The notes under the pieces: model-generated
Told to the model about the DNA's origin: nothing
What the model saw: the letters and a program-made list of their open reading frames with translations, nothing else
Databases searched by the model: none
Program-made: the position numbers and the translations under genes
Shown here: positions 17,215-27,295 of the stretch, one piece after another
Layout: every line of letters begins with the position of its first letter
Numbering within the stretch: the stretch's first letter is position 1
Assembly: GCA_937872065.1 (NCBI GenBank)
Contig: CALMRA010000264.1
Location: 1-33,354 of the forward strand
Source: an uncultured Eubacteriaceae bacterium
GTDB lineage: Bacteria; Bacillota; Clostridia; Eubacteriales; Eubacteriaceae
Reading direction: 5' to 3'
DNA: 33,354 nt

Positions 17215-17859
17215 TTATTTATCTAAAGCAGCAAAAATTCTCTTTTCGACTTCTGCCGGTGTTCCGACAGCATCGATTGTATCCAGGATGTTCTTGCTCC
17301 TGTAATAAGTGATCAGAGGTGCGGTTTCTTTTTCATAAACTTCAAGTCTGGTCTTTACTGTATCTTCGGTGTCGTCGCTGCGCTGGATAAGCTCAGTGCC
17401 GTCCTTGTCGCAGTGACCTTCAGTCTTCGGAGGATTGGTATACACGTTGTATACCGTTCCGCAGCTTGGGCAGCTGCGTCTTCCGCTCACTCGTGAAACG
17501 ATCAGATCGAGCGGAACCTCGAGATTGACCGCCGCATTGAGCTGGCAGTCATTTTCCGAGCAGTACTTCCAGAAGGCTTCCGCCTGCGGAATTGTCCTCG
17601 GAAAGCCGTCGAGGAGAAAACCGTTGTCGCAGTCCGGTCTCTGCACTCTGTCTTCGACGAATGCGATGACCAGCGAGTCCGGTACGAGTTCTCCCTTATC
17701 CATGTAAGCTTTTGCTTTCAGACCGAGTGGAGTTCCCTGGCCCACATTTTCTCTGAACAGATCGCCTGTCGAAATGTGGGGAATGCCGTAGTGGCCGGCG
17801 ATCGCTTTCGCCTGTGTTCCTTTTCCGGCTCCGGGAGGTCCCAGTAAAATTATTCTCAT
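17215..17859 (-). CDS. adk: Adenylate kinase, zinc-lid type
   Basis: Adenylate kinase (214 aa) interconverts ATP + AMP and 2 ADP. The P-loop GPPGAGKGT (7-15), the AMP-binding segment and DGFPRT (84-89) are present. The long LID domain carries Cys130, Cys133, Cys150 and Asp153, the same three-Cys-plus-Asp zinc site known from Bacillus subtilis Adk. It lies 28 nt after secY, in the standard Gram-positive order. Confidence 0.99.
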   Translation of the reverse strand: MRIILLGPPGAGKGTQAKAIAGHYGIPHISTGDLFRENVGQGTPLGLKAKAYMDKGELVPDSLVIAFVEDRVQRPDCDNGFLLDGFPRTIPQAEAFWKYCSENDCQLNAAVNLEVPLDLIVSRVSGRRSCPSCGTVYNVYTNPPKTEGHCDKDGTELIQRSDDTEDTVKTRLEVYEKETAPLITYYRSKNILDTIDAVGTPAEVEKRIFAALDK

Positions 17860-17887
17860 TACAGATTCTCCAGAAAGTGAATCAATA

Positions 17888-19144
17888 TTATTTCAGAAAG
17901 CCTGAGTGCTGACGCATGGTCATTTCCGATTCGAGCTGTTTCACCGTATCGAGCGCAACGCCTACAATGATGAGCAGCGAGGTGCCGCCGAACTGCATGC
18001 TTACGCCGAGCAGGTTGCCGGCAATAATCGGAATGATTGCGATAGCCGCCAGGAAGATGCCGCCGAACAGCGTCAGGCGGTTCATGATCTTGGTCAGATA
18101 ATCGCTCGTCGGTTTTCCGGGACGGATCCCGGGGATATAGCCGCCCTGTTTTTTCAGGTTATCGGCAATATCGTACGGACTGAAGGTAACAGCCGTATAG
18201 AAATACGTAAACGCGAGGATCAGGATAACGTACAGAATTGTCGTTGTCCATGTCCCCCATGCGAGGTATTTCGAAACCCACTGTGCAAAGCCGGACGACG
18301 GGAAGAAATTCGCGATCGTAGCCGGGAACAGTGTGATTGAAGTTGCAAAAATGATCGGGATAACGCCGGCCATATTGATGCGCAGAGGAATGAACGTGCT
18401 CTGTCCGCCGTACTGCTTGCGTCCGACGATTCTCTTCGCATACTGAACCGGAATTTTTCTCTGTCCTTCGGTAATCGCTACGACACCGACAACAGCCGCT
18501 ACGATACAGATGATCAAAAGAAGCAGCTGGATGATGTTGATCGTACCGATCTGAAGATATTCGTACATCGTGCTGATCGCAGACGGGATTCTTGATACGA
18601 TACTGATGAAGATGATCAGCGAAATACCGTTGCCGATCCCGTTTTCAGTGATCAGGTTCCCGATATACATCAGCAGCGTCGTACCTGCAGTGATGATAAG
18701 AACGACCGTAAAGACAGTAAGGAACGTCTTTTCGGTTAAGATGTCGCCCCAGGACAGCGTAAGACCCAGACCCTGAATAACCGCAAGTGCGATCGTCAGG
18801 TAGGTCGTATACTGCTGAATCTTTTTCCGTCCTTCTTCACCCTCTTTTGACAGATTTTCAAGAGCGGGAATCGCGAAGGTCAGAAGGTTCATAATGATCG
18901 AAGCGTTGATATACGGCGTGATGCCCATCGCGAATATCGTAAAGTTCGAAAAGTTACCGCCTGAGAGGATGTCAAATAATCCGAATATTCCGCCTTCGCC
19001 TACGAGTGACTGCAGCTGCGCTGTATCGACAAACGGGACCGGTATATAGGTCCCGAGTCGGTAGATCAGGAGAAGGAGGAGCATATAGATGATTTTACGC
19101 CTCAGATCAGGGATGCCCCATGCTTCTCTTAGCGTTTTAATCAT
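17888..19144 (-). CDS. secY: Preprotein translocase subunit SecY
   Basis: SecY (418 aa) is the channel subunit of the SecYEG translocon in the cytoplasmic membrane. Ten hydrophobic segments can be followed. Family stretches include YRLGTYIPVPFVD near the first helix, GITPYINASIIMNLL and the PTSDYLTKIMNRLTLFG loop before the final helices. It starts 1 nt after rplO, as is common in the spc operon. Confidence 0.99.
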   Translation of the reverse strand: MIKTLREAWGIPDLRRKIIYMLLLLLIYRLGTYIPVPFVDTAQLQSLVGEGGIFGLFDILSGGNFSNFTIFAMGITPYINASIIMNLLTFAIPALENLSKEGEEGRKKIQQYTTYLTIALAVIQGLGLTLSWGDILTEKTFLTVFTVVLIITAGTTLLMYIGNLITENGIGNGISLIIFISIVSRIPSAISTMYEYLQIGTINIIQLLLLIICIVAAVVGVVAITEGQRKIPVQYAKRIVGRKQYGGQSTFIPLRINMAGVIPIIFATSITLFPATIANFFPSSGFAQWVSKYLAWGTWTTTILYVILILAFTYFYTAVTFSPYDIADNLKKQGGYIPGIRPGKPTSDYLTKIMNRLTLFGGIFLAAIAIIPIIAGNLLGVSMQFGGTSLLIIVGVALDTVKQLESEMTMRQHSGFLK

Positions 19145-19145
19145 C

Positions 19146-19589
19146 TTAGATTACCTCGGTCTTTCCTCCCTTGGAAAGGATCTTTTCTTCAGCAGATTTG
19201 CTGATCTTGTTAGCTTTAACCGTAAGCTGCTTTTCAAGTTCGCCGTTTCCGAGGATCTTGATGCCTGCCTTCGGCTTGCTGACGATCTTCATTTCGAGGA
19301 GCAGTTCCGGAGTTACTTCCGTACCGTCTTCGAATACGTTAAGCGCGTCGACATTGACGATCGCGTATTCTTTCTTAAACCTAGCGTTTGAGAAACCGCG
19401 CTTCGGCACACGACGTGCCAGCGGCATCTGGCCGCCTTCAAAGCCCGGGCGAACGCCGCCGCCTGAACGTGACTTCTGTCCGTCCTGGCCTCTGCCGGCT
19501 GTCTTGCCCTGTCCGGTCGCGGTACCGCGGCCTTTACGCTTCGGGGCTCTTCTCGAACCTTCCGCAGGTCTTAAAGTATGGAGTTTCAT
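19146..19589 (-). CDS. rplO: 50S ribosomal protein L15
   Basis: L15 (147 aa, normal length) is a late-assembly 50S protein with a long flexible basic N-terminus ([36 protein letters not shown]) and a globular C-terminus. It begins on the A of the rpmD stop (TAATG) and ends 1 nt before secY. Confidence 0.98.
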   Translation of the reverse strand: MKLHTLRPAEGSRRAPKRKGRGTATGQGKTAGRGQDGQKSRSGGGVRPGFEGGQMPLARRVPKRGFSNARFKKEYAIVNVDALNVFEDGTEVTPELLLEMKIVSKPKAGIKILGNGELEKQLTVKANKISKSAEEKILSKGGKTEVI

Positions 19590-19777
19590 TACGCCTCCTG
19601 TTCTTTCACGTCGAGCATGAAGTCGATCTTGTTGACCATGCCGCGGATTGTCGGCGTATCATAATGTTCGACCGTCTGTCCGATCTTCTTCAGCCCGAGA
19701 GCCTTGACGATCTTGCGCTGACTTTCGTTGCGTCCGATCATGCTTCTCTTTAAAGTGATTTCAAGTTTCTTCGCCAT
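19589..19777 (-). CDS. rpmD: 50S ribosomal protein L30
   Basis: L30 (62 aa, usual ~60) is a small 50S protein with an alpha/beta fold. [20 protein letters not shown] and the [15 protein letters not shown] stretch are typical. It lies 9 nt after rpsE and overlaps rplO by 1 nt. Confidence 0.97.
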   Translation of the reverse strand: MAKKLEITLKRSMIGRNESQRKIVKALGLKKIGQTVEHYDTPTIRGMVNKIDFMLDVKEQEA

Positions 19778-19786
19778 AACGGTCTC

Positions 19787-20293
19787 CTAACCTAAAATCT
19801 CTGCGTGCGTCTTGCCGCGCTTCTTCGCGACTTCTTCAACGGTCGTCAGGCCCTTGAGCCCTGCCATCGTCGCGTTTACCATGTTGCGGGCGTTGTTCGA
19901 ACCCAGCGACTTGGTACGGATATCTTTGATTCCCGCCAGTTCGCAGATCGCACGGACCGCGCCGCCGGCGATAACGCCGGTACCTTTTCCGGCAGGCTTA
20001 AGCAGAACGTGTCCTGCTCCGTCCACGCCGTTAATCTGGTGGGGGATCGTCGTTCCGTTAAGCGGAACGGTGATCATATTCTTTTTCGCAGATTCGATAC
20101 CCTTGCGGATCGCATCCGGAATTTCCATCGCTTTGCCCTTGCCGACTCCGACATGGCCTTCACCGTCGCCTACGATAACAAGACAGCTGAAACGGAAGTT
20201 ACGTCCGCCTTTAACTACCTTGGTGACACGGTTAATCGCGACTACTTTTTCCTGAAGATCCAGGGTATTCGGATCAAAATCTTTTTTTGTCAT
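19787..20293 (-). CDS. rpsE: 30S ribosomal protein S5
   Basis: S5 (168 aa) acts in decoding fidelity at the 30S mRNA entry. The double-stranded RNA-binding-like N-domain ([19 protein letters not shown]) and the [12 protein letters not shown] loop are clear. The frame opens with TTG-ATG; I place the start at the ATG (20293) because GGAG then lies 8 nt upstream. Confidence 0.98.
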   Translation of the reverse strand: MTKKDFDPNTLDLQEKVVAINRVTKVVKGGRNFRFSCLVIVGDGEGHVGVGKGKAMEIPDAIRKGIESAKKNMITVPLNGTTIPHQINGVDGAGHVLLKPAGKGTGVIAGGAVRAICELAGIKDIRTKSLGSNNARNMVNATMAGLKGLTTVEEVAKKRGKTHAEILG

Positions 20294-20308
20294 CAATAGT
20301 ACTCCTGC

Positions 20309-20677
20309 TTAGAACTTCAGTCCGCCTTCGCGCGCACCGTCTGCTAATTCCTTAACACGACCTGTGTACACGTAGCCGCCGCGGTCGAAGACCACTTCCG
20401 TGATGCCTGCGTCGACAGCTTTTTTAGCAACTGCCTGACCGACGGCTTTCGCCGCGTCTTTTCCGGCACCGGATTCGACGGCCGCTTTCACTTCAGGTTC
20501 GAGAGTGGAAGCAGCGACGATTGTAACGCCTTTTTCATCGTCGATGATCTGAGCGTACATATTCTTATTGCTCCGGAAAACACACAGGCGCGGGCATTCG
20601 CCGGTTCCGGCGATCTTTCTGCGTACGCGGCTGTGTCTTCTCAGACGAAGAGCGTTTTTGTTCGGTTTTTTAATCAT
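20309..20677 (-). CDS. rplR: 50S ribosomal protein L18
   Basis: L18 (122 aa) binds 5S rRNA and joins it to the 50S central protuberance. The basic N-terminus [15 protein letters not shown] and the ending [20 protein letters not shown] are family hallmarks. It lies 42 nt after rplF, one of the longer gaps in this part of the cluster. Confidence 0.98.
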   Translation of the reverse strand: MIKKPNKNALRLRRHSRVRRKIAGTGECPRLCVFRSNKNMYAQIIDDEKGVTIVAASTLEPEVKAAVESGAGKDAAKAVGQAVAKKAVDAGITEVVFDRGGYVYTGRVKELADGAREGGLKF

Positions 20678-20719
20678 TAAGATTATCCTTTCTTACCTGT
20701 CAGGCATGGCCTTCAAGCA

Positions 20720-21253
20720 TTAACCGGTCTTACCGACCTTGCGTCTGATATGTTCGCTTGCGTACTTGATACCATGTCCCTTGTAAGGTTCCGGCGGACG
20801 TTTCGCACGGATGTTCGCGGCATGTGCGCCGACAGCTTCCTTGCTGATGCCCTTGACGATAACCTTGACGGGACCGTCTGTTACCGTTTCAATTCCTTCG
20901 GGATCTTCCATTTCAACCGGGTGGGAATAGCCGAGGTTCATAACCAGCTTATTTCCCTTCTTTTCGGCTCTGTAGCCGACGCCGGAGATTTCAAGCGCTT
21001 TTTCGAAGCCCTGGGTAACGCCGGTAACCATATTGGCGATCAGCGCACGAGTCAGGCCGTGAAGCGACTTGTTCATTTTAATATCGTTCGGACGAGTAAC
21101 GAGTACTTCCGAATCGGTGATTTCAATGGTCATGTTCGGATGGAACTCGCGTGTCAGTTCGCCCTTCGGGCCTTTGACTGTAAGCGTGTTGCCGTCCTGA
21201 GTTACTGTAACGCCGGCCGGGATTACGACCGGAGCTCTGCCTATTCTTGACAT
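20720..21253 (-). CDS. rplF: 50S ribosomal protein L6
   Basis: L6 (177 aa, normal) sits near the GTPase-associated centre of the 50S subunit. [17 protein letters not shown] at the start, the two repeated alpha/beta domains and the C-terminal [12 protein letters not shown] are diagnostic. It lies 12 nt after rpsH. Confidence 0.99.
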   Translation of the reverse strand: MSRIGRAPVVIPAGVTVTQDGNTLTVKGPKGELTREFHPNMTIEITDSEVLVTRPNDIKMNKSLHGLTRALIANMVTGVTQGFEKALEISGVGYRAEKKGNKLVMNLGYSHPVEMEDPEGIETVTDGPVKVIVKGISKEAVGAHAANIRAKRPPEPYKGHGIKYASEHIRRKVGKTG

Positions 21254-21265
21254 TTTGCTTCCTCC

Positions 21266-21664
21266 TTACCAGACGTAGCAGAGAACTTCTCCGCCTACGC
21301 CGGCTTTACGGGCTTCCTTATCGGTAAGAAGTCCCTTGGAAGTCGAAATAATGGCGGTTCCGAGACCGTTGAGGACCTTCGGAACTTCGTCGCTGCCTGC
21401 GTAAACGCGAAGGCCCGGCTTGCTGATGCGCTTGATGCCGGCGATAACCTTCTCTTTTTCAGGTGTATATTTCAGAGTGATCTTTCTTATACCCTGCTTG
21501 TCGTCTTCCTTAAAATCGACCTTGGTAATGTATCCTTCATTAAGAAGGATCTCAGCGATCGACTTTTTAATATTTGAAGCCGGAATCTCGACGGTTTTCT
21601 TGTTCGCAGCACTCGCATTACGAATGCGTGTGAGCATATCCGCGATCGGATCAGACATTGTCAT
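21266..21664 (-). CDS. rpsH: 30S ribosomal protein S8
   Basis: S8 (132 aa) binds 16S rRNA helix 21 in the 30S body. In E. coli it represses the spc operon by binding mRNA near rplE; I see no proven equivalent here. [15 protein letters not shown] and the C-terminal [20 protein letters not shown] are typical. AGGAGG lies 8 nt before the first ATG, which supports this start over the ATG two codons later. Confidence 0.98.
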   Translation of the reverse strand: MTMSDPIADMLTRIRNASAANKKTVEIPASNIKKSIAEILLNEGYITKVDFKEDDKQGIRKITLKYTPEKEKVIAGIKRISKPGLRVYAGSDEVPKVLNGLGTAIISTSKGLLTDKEARKAGVGGEVLCYVW

Positions 21665-21687
21665 ATTTAGTACCTCCTGTAATCCGC

Positions 21688-21873
21688 TTACCAGCTGGCT
21701 TTGCGTACGCCCGGGATTTCTCCCTTATAAGCCATTTCCCTAAAACAGATCCTGCAGATACCAAATTTTCTGAGGTAGCCGTGCGGACGGCCGCAGATTC
21801 TGCAGCGATTATATTCGCGTGTAGAATATTTCTGCTTTTTGGCCTGTTTTTCTTTCATTGCCTTTTTAGCCAT
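21688..21873 (-). CDS. rpsN: 30S ribosomal protein S14, zinc type Z
   Basis: This is the short zinc-binding S14 (61 aa) with Cys24, Cys27, Cys40 and Cys43 in [20 protein letters not shown]. It assembles late in the 30S head. Gram-positive bacteria often carry this form in the spc operon and sometimes a second, zinc-free copy elsewhere. Confidence 0.98.
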   Translation of the reverse strand: MAKKAMKEKQAKKQKYSTREYNRCRICGRPHGYLRKFGICRICFREMAYKGEIPGVRKASW

Positions 21874-21883
21874 GTATAACCCC

Positions 21884-22423
21884 TTATCTGCTGTACGGTA
21901 AGCCGAGAAGTCTCAGCAGTTCGTGAGCTTCTTCGTCTGTTTTTGCCGTTGTAACGAACATGATGTCCATCCCGCGGATCTGGTCGATCTTATCATAGTC
22001 GATTTCCGGGAAGATGAGCTGTTCTTTAACGCCGAACGCATAGTTTCCGCGGCCGTCAAAAGATTTGTTTGACAGACCCTGGAAGTCGCGGACACGCGGA
22101 AGAGCGACATTGAAAAGCTTGTCGATGAATTCGTACATCTTTTCCTGTCTGAGCGTGACCTTAGCGCCGACATTCTGTCCTTCACGGACTTTGAAGTTCG
22201 CGACGGATTTTTTCGCCTTTGTGACCAGCGGAGCCTGTCCGGTGATCTGCGCGAGATCGCCTACGGCCGCTTCGAGGCCCTTCGCGTTATCCTTGCAGTC
22301 TCCCAGACCCATGTTGACGACGACCTTTTCGAGCTTCGGAACTTCCATGATGTTCTTGTAGCCGAATTTTTCCTGCATAGCCGGAACAACATCGGTCGTA
22401 TATTTTTCTCTTAATCTGTTCAT
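21884..22423 (-). CDS. rplE: 50S ribosomal protein L5
   Basis: L5 (179 aa, normal) binds 5S rRNA and contacts S13 across the subunit bridge. Typical stretches are [32 protein letters not shown] and the P-site loop region [20 protein letters not shown]. It lies between rplX and rpsN, as usual. Confidence 0.99.
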   Translation of the reverse strand: MNRLREKYTTDVVPAMQEKFGYKNIMEVPKLEKVVVNMGLGDCKDNAKGLEAAVGDLAQITGQAPLVTKAKKSVANFKVREGQNVGAKVTLRQEKMYEFIDKLFNVALPRVRDFQGLSNKSFDGRGNYAFGVKEQLIFPEIDYDKIDQIRGMDIMFVTTAKTDEEAHELLRLLGLPYSR

Positions 22424-22441
22424 ATATGCCTCGATTCCGGT

Positions 22442-22765
22442 TTAGTCAAGAACCTTGCCGCACTTCTTGCAGACACGGACCTTAGAACCGTCTTCGTTAA
22501 TCTGCACGCCGGTGCGAACGCCCTTGCCGCAAGCGTCGCAGTACAGAAGAACAGTCGACGCGTCGATCTTGCCTTCCGTTTTAACGATGCCGCCCTGCTG
22601 CATCGCCTGTGACGGCTTTTTATGTTTCGTCAGGATATTTACGCCTTCGACACGGATACGGCCTTCAGACGGGAACGCTTCGATAACCGCTCCCTTAGCG
22701 CCTTTATCCTTGCCGGAGATCACCTGAACGGTATCTCCCTTTTTTACATGAAGCTTATTTGCCAT
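22442..22765 (-). CDS. rplX: 50S ribosomal protein L24, with zinc ribbon
   Basis: L24 (107 aa) is an assembly-initiator protein at the tunnel exit. The KOW motif is at the N-terminus (KKGDTVQVISGKDKGAKG). The C-terminal half carries a zinc ribbon, Cys76, Cys79, Cys99 and Cys102, as in many Clostridia but not in Bacillus. It lies 12 nt after rplN. Confidence 0.98.
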   Translation of the reverse strand: MANKLHVKKGDTVQVISGKDKGAKGAVIEAFPSEGRIRVEGVNILTKHKKPSQAMQQGGIVKTEGKIDASTVLLYCDACGKGVRTGVQINEDGSKVRVCKKCGKVLD

Positions 22766-22777
22766 TGGATCTCCTTC

Positions 22778-23146
22778 TTAAAGAACTTCCGGAGCCAGAG
22801 AGACAATCTTCATGTACTTTTTGTCTCTGAGTTCTCTGGCAACAGGTCCAAAGATACGTGTTCCGCGGGGTGTCTTGTCATCCTTGACGAGGACTGCAGC
22901 GTTCTGGTCGAACTTGATGTACGAACCGTCGTCTCTGCGTACGCCAGTCTTGCTGCGTACTACGACAGCCTTGACTACATCGCCTTTTTTGACATCACCG
23001 CCCGGAGCAGCACTTTTAACGGAACATACGATCTCGTCTCCGATATTTGCGTATCTGCGTCCCGAACCTCCGAGAACGCGGATGCACAGTAGTTCTTTTG
23101 CGCCGGTGTTATCGGCGACTTTTAATCTGCTTTCCTGCTGAATCAT
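22778..23146 (-). CDS. rplN: 50S ribosomal protein L14
   Basis: L14 (122 aa, normal) lies at the subunit interface next to L19. [28 protein letters not shown] and the C-terminal [24 protein letters not shown] regions identify it. It follows rpsQ by 27 nt. Confidence 0.99.
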   Translation of the reverse strand: MIQQESRLKVADNTGAKELLCIRVLGGSGRRYANIGDEIVCSVKSAAPGGDVKKGDVVKAVVVRSKTGVRRDDGSYIKFDQNAAVLVKDDKTPRGTRIFGPVARELRDKKYMKIVSLAPEVL

Positions 23147-23173
23147 CAGAAATGCCTCCTTATAGTGCGCCGA

Positions 23174-23428
23174 TTAAAGGGCTTTTTCAACGATTTCCAC
23201 GAGTCTCCATCTCTTGTCCTTGGACAGGGGTCTCGTTTCCATGATTTTGACCGTATCTCCGATATGGCACTGATTGAGTTCGTCATGTGCCTTAAATTTT
23301 GTTGTTTTCTTGAATCGCTTGTTGTAGATCGGGTGTTTAACAAAAGTTTCAACCGCTACGACGATGGTCTTGTCCATTTTGTCGCTAACAACATGACCGA
23401 TTCGAGTCTTGCGTTCGTTTCTTTCCAT
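23174..23428 (-). CDS. rpsQ: 30S ribosomal protein S17
   Basis: S17 (84 aa) is an OB-fold primary binder of the 16S 5' domain. [20 protein letters not shown] and [17 protein letters not shown] are typical. It lies 13 nt after rpmC. Confidence 0.98.
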   Translation of the reverse strand: MERNERKTRIGHVVSDKMDKTIVVAVETFVKHPIYNKRFKKTTKFKAHDELNQCHIGDTVKIMETRPLSKDKRWRLVEIVEKAL

Positions 23429-23441
23429 CTATAACCCTCTC

Positions 23442-23642
23442 TTACGCATTGGTCTGAGCTTCGCGCTCACCCATAATGGTCTTCACACGCGCGTAGGTCT
23501 TCTTGACCTCGCGGATGCGCATCGGATTTTCGAGCTGACCTGTAGCATGCTGGAAGCGAAGATTAAATAATTCTTCTTTAAGCTCGCCAAGCTTGCTTTC
23601 AAGTTCTGGTGTACTTAATTCTCTTAATTCTTTTGTCTTCAT
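23442..23642 (-). CDS. rpmC: 50S ribosomal protein L29
   Basis: L29 (66 aa) is a two-helix protein at the tunnel exit that helps dock trigger factor and [23 protein letters not shown] and [19 protein letters not shown] are typical. It overlaps the rplP stop by 1 nt (TAATG), so the two are coupled. Confidence 0.98.
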   Translation of the reverse strand: MKTKELRELSTPELESKLGELKEELFNLRFQHATGQLENPMRIREVKKTYARVKTIMGEREAQTNA

Positions 23643-24106
23643 TACTTACCTGCTTCCGAAGCCTGTGCTTCCTTCGCTGCGGCTTCCTCTGCCTGCTGGT
23701 CGGCTTTGGAGACGAATTTTGTCCTGATCGGCAGTTTGTGCTGCGCAAGACGCATCGCTTCCTTCGCTGTTTCCTCAGGGATACCGGCGATTTCAAACAT
23801 TACGCGGCCCGGCTTAACGACGGCTACCCAGTATTCGGGAGCCCCTTTACCGGAACCCATACGTGTTTCAGCCGGTTTGGCTGTTACGGGCTTGTCAGGG
23901 AAGATTTTAATCCAGACCTGACCGCCTCGCTTGATGTAACGAGTCATTGCGACACGGGCCGCTTCGATCTGAGCTGAAGTGATCCAGCCAGGTTCCAGCG
24001 CCTGAATCCCGTATTCGCCGTATGTGATCTTTGTGCCGCGGGTAGCTTTACCCTTCATGCGGCCTCTGTGTACTCTTCTGCGTTTTACGCGTTTCGGCAT
24101 TAACAT
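23642..24106 (-). CDS. rplP: 50S ribosomal protein L16
   Basis: L16 (154 aa) lies at the A-site side of the 50S central protuberance. [19 protein letters not shown] and the [19 protein letters not shown] stretch identify it. It is about 10-15 residues longer than usual because of an Ala/Glu/Gln-rich C-terminal tail ([18 protein letters not shown]). AGGAGG precedes the first ATG. Confidence 0.98.
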   Translation of the reverse strand: MLMPKRVKRRRVHRGRMKGKATRGTKITYGEYGIQALEPGWITSAQIEAARVAMTRYIKRGGQVWIKIFPDKPVTAKPAETRMGSGKGAPEYWVAVVKPGRVMFEIAGIPEETAKEAMRLAQHKLPIRTKFVSKADQQAEEAAAKEAQASEAGK

Positions 24107-24130
24107 GGTGTTTTTCCTCCTGCAGCGCGC

Positions 24131-24859
24131 TTATCGGGCGTCTTTCTGACCGTCGTTCTTCGGTCCTCTTTTTCTCGGCTTGCGCTTCGGTTCGTCCTTC
24201 GCATCCGGAACCGCAAGAACGTCTTCGCGGCCTGTCAGGATTTCTCCCTTGTTGACCCAGACTTTGATGCCGAGCTTTCCGTATGTCGTGTCCGCTTCCG
24301 CGAAACCGTATCCGATATCGGCACGAAGTGTCTGCATCGGAACGTTGCCCTGAGCGTAATGTTCGCTTCTCGCGATTTCAGCACCGTTGAGACGGCCGGC
24401 AACCGAGGTTTTGATACCCTTCGCGCCTGCGCGCATCGTACGCTGCATCGCCTGCTTCATCGCGCGTCTGTAAGAAATTCTGCGTTCGAGCTGGCCCGCG
24501 ATGTTTTCCGCGATAAGCTGAGCGTCCATGTCGATGTTCTTAACTTCGATGATATTGATGAAGACTGTTTTGCCCGTCATCTTTTCGAGTTCAAGACGGA
24601 GCGCTTCGATACCCGCGCCGCCGCGTCCGATGATCATACCCGGCTTTGCCGCGAAGATATGGATGCGGATCTTGTTACCGAAACGTTCGATAACGATCTT
24701 GGAGATACCCGCCTGATACTGGCTCTTTTTGATGTAATTACGGACCTTCTGGTCTTCGACCAGGTAATCGGCGAAATCTTTATCGTTGGCATACCATTTG
24801 GCATTCCAGTCCTGGATTACGCCTACTCTTAATCCGTGTGCGTTAACTTTCTGACCCAA
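24131..24859 (-). CDS. rpsC: 30S ribosomal protein S3
   Basis: S3 (242 aa) has a KH-domain centre ([20 protein letters not shown]) and a C-terminal domain that forms the mRNA entry helicase with S4 and S5. A Lys/Arg-rich tail of about 20 residues extends the C-terminus. The start codon is TTG, with GGAGG 8 nt upstream; [13 protein letters not shown] is the expected N-terminus. Confidence 0.98.
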   Translation of the reverse strand: MGQKVNAHGLRVGVIQDWNAKWYANDKDFADYLVEDQKVRNYIKKSQYQAGISKIVIERFGNKIRIHIFAAKPGMIIGRGGAGIEALRLELEKMTGKTVFINIIEVKNIDMDAQLIAENIAGQLERRISYRRAMKQAMQRTMRAGAKGIKTSVAGRLNGAEIARSEHYAQGNVPMQTLRADIGYGFAEADTTYGKLGIKVWVNKGEILTGREDVLAVPDAKDEPKRKPRKRGPKNDGQKDAR

Positions 24860-24871
24860 AAACGGTACCTC

Positions 24872-25207
24872 CTATTCCTGTTCTTTCAGTACTACTGTGA
24901 TGTGGGACGTTCTTTTCTTGATCGGGAACGCGCGGCCCTGGGGACCGGCCTTCCATCTCTTCATCGTCGGGCCCTGATTTGCAAAAATCTGGTCCACATA
25001 CAGGTTTTCCGGATTCATACCGTAGTTGTTTTCCGCGTTCGCAAGCGCCGAACGGACAACCTTGTCCGTGATGCGGGCTGCTTTGTTAGGTGTAAGCGCG
25101 AGGATTGAAAGCGCTTCGCCGATAGCCTTGCCGCGAATTGTGTCCGCGACCAGCTTCGCTTTTCTCGAGGAGACGCGGACGTATTTTGCTGTTGCTGTTG
25201 CTTCCAT
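24872..25207 (-). CDS. rplV: 50S ribosomal protein L22
   Basis: L22 (111 aa) has a globular domain on the 50S surface and a beta hairpin lining the peptide tunnel, the hairpin altered in some macrolide-resistant mutants. AKYVRVSSRKAKLVADTIRG and the hairpin segment GPTMKRWKAGPQGRAFPIKK are typical. It lies 9 nt after rpsS. Confidence 0.99.
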   Translation of the reverse strand: MEATATAKYVRVSSRKAKLVADTIRGKAIGEALSILALTPNKAARITDKVVRSALANAENNYGMNPENLYVDQIFANQGPTMKRWKAGPQGRAFPIKKRTSHITVVLKEQE

Positions 25208-25216
25208 GTTCCTCTC

Positions 25217-25495
25217 CTATTTCAGTTTCGTCTTGCGGTCGCCGGCATGACCTCTGAAGGTTCTTGTCGGGGCGAATTCGCCAAGCTTATGTCCAACCAT
25301 GTCTTCCGTGCAGTATACCGGAACGTGTTTTCTTCCGTCGTGTACTGCGATGGTGTGACCGACCATCTGCGGGAAAATCGTGGAGCTTCTGGACCAGGTC
25401 TTGAGAACTTTCTTCTGACCTGATTCGTTCATCTCTTCGACTCTCTTAAGCAGCTTTTCGCTGACGAAAGGTCCTTTTTTTAAAGATCTGCTCAT
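25217..25495 (-). CDS. rpsS: 30S ribosomal protein S19
   Basis: S19 (92 aa, normal) lies in the 30S head beside S13. [19 protein letters not shown] and [18 protein letters not shown] are diagnostic. It follows rplB by 12 nt. Confidence 0.99.
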   Translation of the reverse strand: MSRSLKKGPFVSEKLLKRVEEMNESGQKKVLKTWSRSSTIFPQMVGHTIAVHDGRKHVPVYCTEDMVGHKLGEFAPTRTFRGHAGDRKTKLK

Positions 25496-25507
25496 TTATA
25501 TCTCCTG

Positions 25508-26341
25508 TTACTTCGCGTTTCTGCGTCTTACGATATATTTATCGGAAGCCTTTGTCTTCTTGCGGGTCTTGTAACCGAGTGCCGGTTTACCCCAGGGGGT
25601 AACAGGGCCGGAGCGTCCGATCGGGGCGCGTCCTTCACCACCGCCGTGCGGATGGTCGTTCGGGTTCATAACAGAACCGCGGACTGTCGGACGGATACCC
25701 ATGTTCCGCTTTCTTCCCGCCTTGCCGAGGCGCACGTTCTGATGATCAAGGTTGCCGATCGTTCCGATGGTCGCCTTGCAGTTCAGATGGATTCTGCGCA
25801 TTTCGCCTGACGGAAGTCTTAATGTCGCGTAATTGTCTTCCTTAGCCATCAGCTGAGCTGAAGCGCCGGCCGTACGTACGAGCTGAGCGCCCTTGCCGGG
25901 CTTCATTTCGATATTATGTACGGTGGTACCGACGGGGATGTTTCTCAGCGGCAGGCAGTTGCCGGTTTTGATATCCGATTCCGGACCCGATACGACGACG
26001 TCGCCGTCCTTAAGTCCGAGCGGAGCGATGATATATCTCTTTTCGCCATCAGCGTAGCTGAGCAGCGCGATATTGGCAGTTCTGTTCGGGTCGTATTCGA
26101 TCCCGACAACCTTAGCCGGAACGCCGTCCTTATCGCGCTTGAAGTCGATAATACGGTATTTACGCTTCGAACCGCCGCCCTGGTGACGGACTGTGATGCG
26201 GCCAGTGTTGTTTCTGCCGGCTTTTTTCTTGACCGGTTCGAGCAGCGACTTTTCCGGTTCGGTCTTCGTTACTTCTTCATAAGTGTTGACACTCATGTTA
26301 CGGCGTCCAGGGGACGTCGGGTTATATTTTTTAATCGCCAT
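25508..26341 (-). CDS. rplB: 50S ribosomal protein L2
   Basis: L2 (277 aa, normal) supports the peptidyl-transferase centre and subunit joining. [20 protein letters not shown] near the N-terminus and [16 protein letters not shown] near residue 230, including the conserved histidine, are clear. It follows rplW by 23 nt. Confidence 0.99.
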   Translation of the reverse strand: MAIKKYNPTSPGRRNMSVNTYEEVTKTEPEKSLLEPVKKKAGRNNTGRITVRHQGGGSKRKYRIIDFKRDKDGVPAKVVGIEYDPNRTANIALLSYADGEKRYIIAPLGLKDGDVVVSGPESDIKTGNCLPLRNIPVGTTVHNIEMKPGKGAQLVRTAGASAQLMAKEDNYATLRLPSGEMRRIHLNCKATIGTIGNLDHQNVRLGKAGRKRNMGIRPTVRGSVMNPNDHPHGGGEGRAPIGRSGPVTPWGKPALGYKTRKKTKASDKYIVRRRNAK

Positions 26342-26364
26342 GTCTGTTTCTCCTGTTCGCTCGC

Positions 26365-26655
26365 TTATACGCCTTCGAAGAACTCGATCGGCTTGCTTTC
26401 CGGAGTCAGGGTAACAACCGCTTTCTTCCAGTTCTTGCGGCGGCCTTCGAAACGGCCGGTGCGCTTAAGCTTGCCTTTCATGTTAAGTGTATTGACACCC
26501 ATAACATCTACTCCGAAGATTTCTTCGACAGCCTGTGCAATTTCGATTTTGTTCGCATCTCTGGAAACTTCGAAAGTGTACTTGTTCTTCTGGCTTTCAG
26601 TCGTCGAACGTTCGGTTATGATCGGGCGGATGATGATATCTCTTGCGTTTTTCAT
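26365..26655 (-). CDS. rplW: 50S ribosomal protein L23
   Basis: L23 (96 aa) forms the chaperone-docking site at the tunnel exit. [13 protein letters not shown] at the N-terminus and [20 protein letters not shown] in the loop are typical. It overlaps rplD by 4 nt (ATGA). Confidence 0.98.
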   Translation of the reverse strand: MKNARDIIIRPIITERSTTESQKNKYTFEVSRDANKIEIAQAVEEIFGVDVMGVNTLNMKGKLKRTGRFEGRRKNWKKAVVTLTPESKPIEFFEGV

Positions 26656-27275
26656 TTCGCGTATACCTCTTCGATCTTGTCAAGTGCATCCTTGGTCAGA
26701 ACGAGGCAGTCATACTTGAGCATGTCGTAAACGTTGAGTTCTTCAACGGTGGTCGTATGAACCTTCGGAATGTTGTTCGAAGAGCGGAGAACGAATTCGT
26801 CCTTGACAGGCGTAACGATCAGAGCCTTCGGCGCGTTGATAGCGTCGAGAACGGCGATCATTTCCTTCGTCTTCGGTACATCGAAGCTGAGCGCGTCGAG
26901 AACACGAAGTTCGTTGTTCAGGACCTTGTCCGAGAATACGGAGCGCATAGCCAGGTTTCTGACTTTCTTGTTAACCTTCTGGCTGTAGTCGCGGGCTTTC
27001 GGTGCGAAAACGACACCGCCGCCCTTCCACAGCGGAGAAGAGTTTGTGCCGGCGCGGGCGCGGCCTGTGCCCTTCTGTCTCCAGGGCTTTCTTCCGCCTC
27101 CGCGTACTTCGGCGCGGGTCTTGGAACCTTTCGTTCCCTGACGTTTGTTGGCGAGCTGAGCGACAACAACCTGATGAACTACAGGTTCGTTCGGTTCGAT
27201 ACCGAAGATTTCTTCGCTCAGTTCCGCAGAGCCTACTACGTTGCCCTGCTTATCAAAAATATCTGTCTTTGGCAT
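26652..27275 (-). CDS. rplD: 50S ribosomal protein L4
   Basis: L4 (207 aa) reaches into the peptide tunnel. In E. coli it also represses the S10 operon by binding its leader. [20 protein letters not shown] and [15 protein letters not shown] form the tunnel loop. It starts 20 nt after rplC. If this organism regulates its S10 leader by a ribosomal protein, L4 is one candidate; this is inference. Confidence 0.98.
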   Translation of the reverse strand: MPKTDIFDKQGNVVGSAELSEEIFGIEPNEPVVHQVVVAQLANKRQGTKGSKTRAEVRGGGRKPWRQKGTGRARAGTNSSPLWKGGGVVFAPKARDYSQKVNKKVRNLAMRSVFSDKVLNNELRVLDALSFDVPKTKEMIAVLDAINAPKALIVTPVKDEFVLRSSNNIPKVHTTTVEELNVYDMLKYDCLVLTKDALDKIEEVYAK

Positions 27276-27295
27276 GTTAGTTCCTCCTCTACGGC

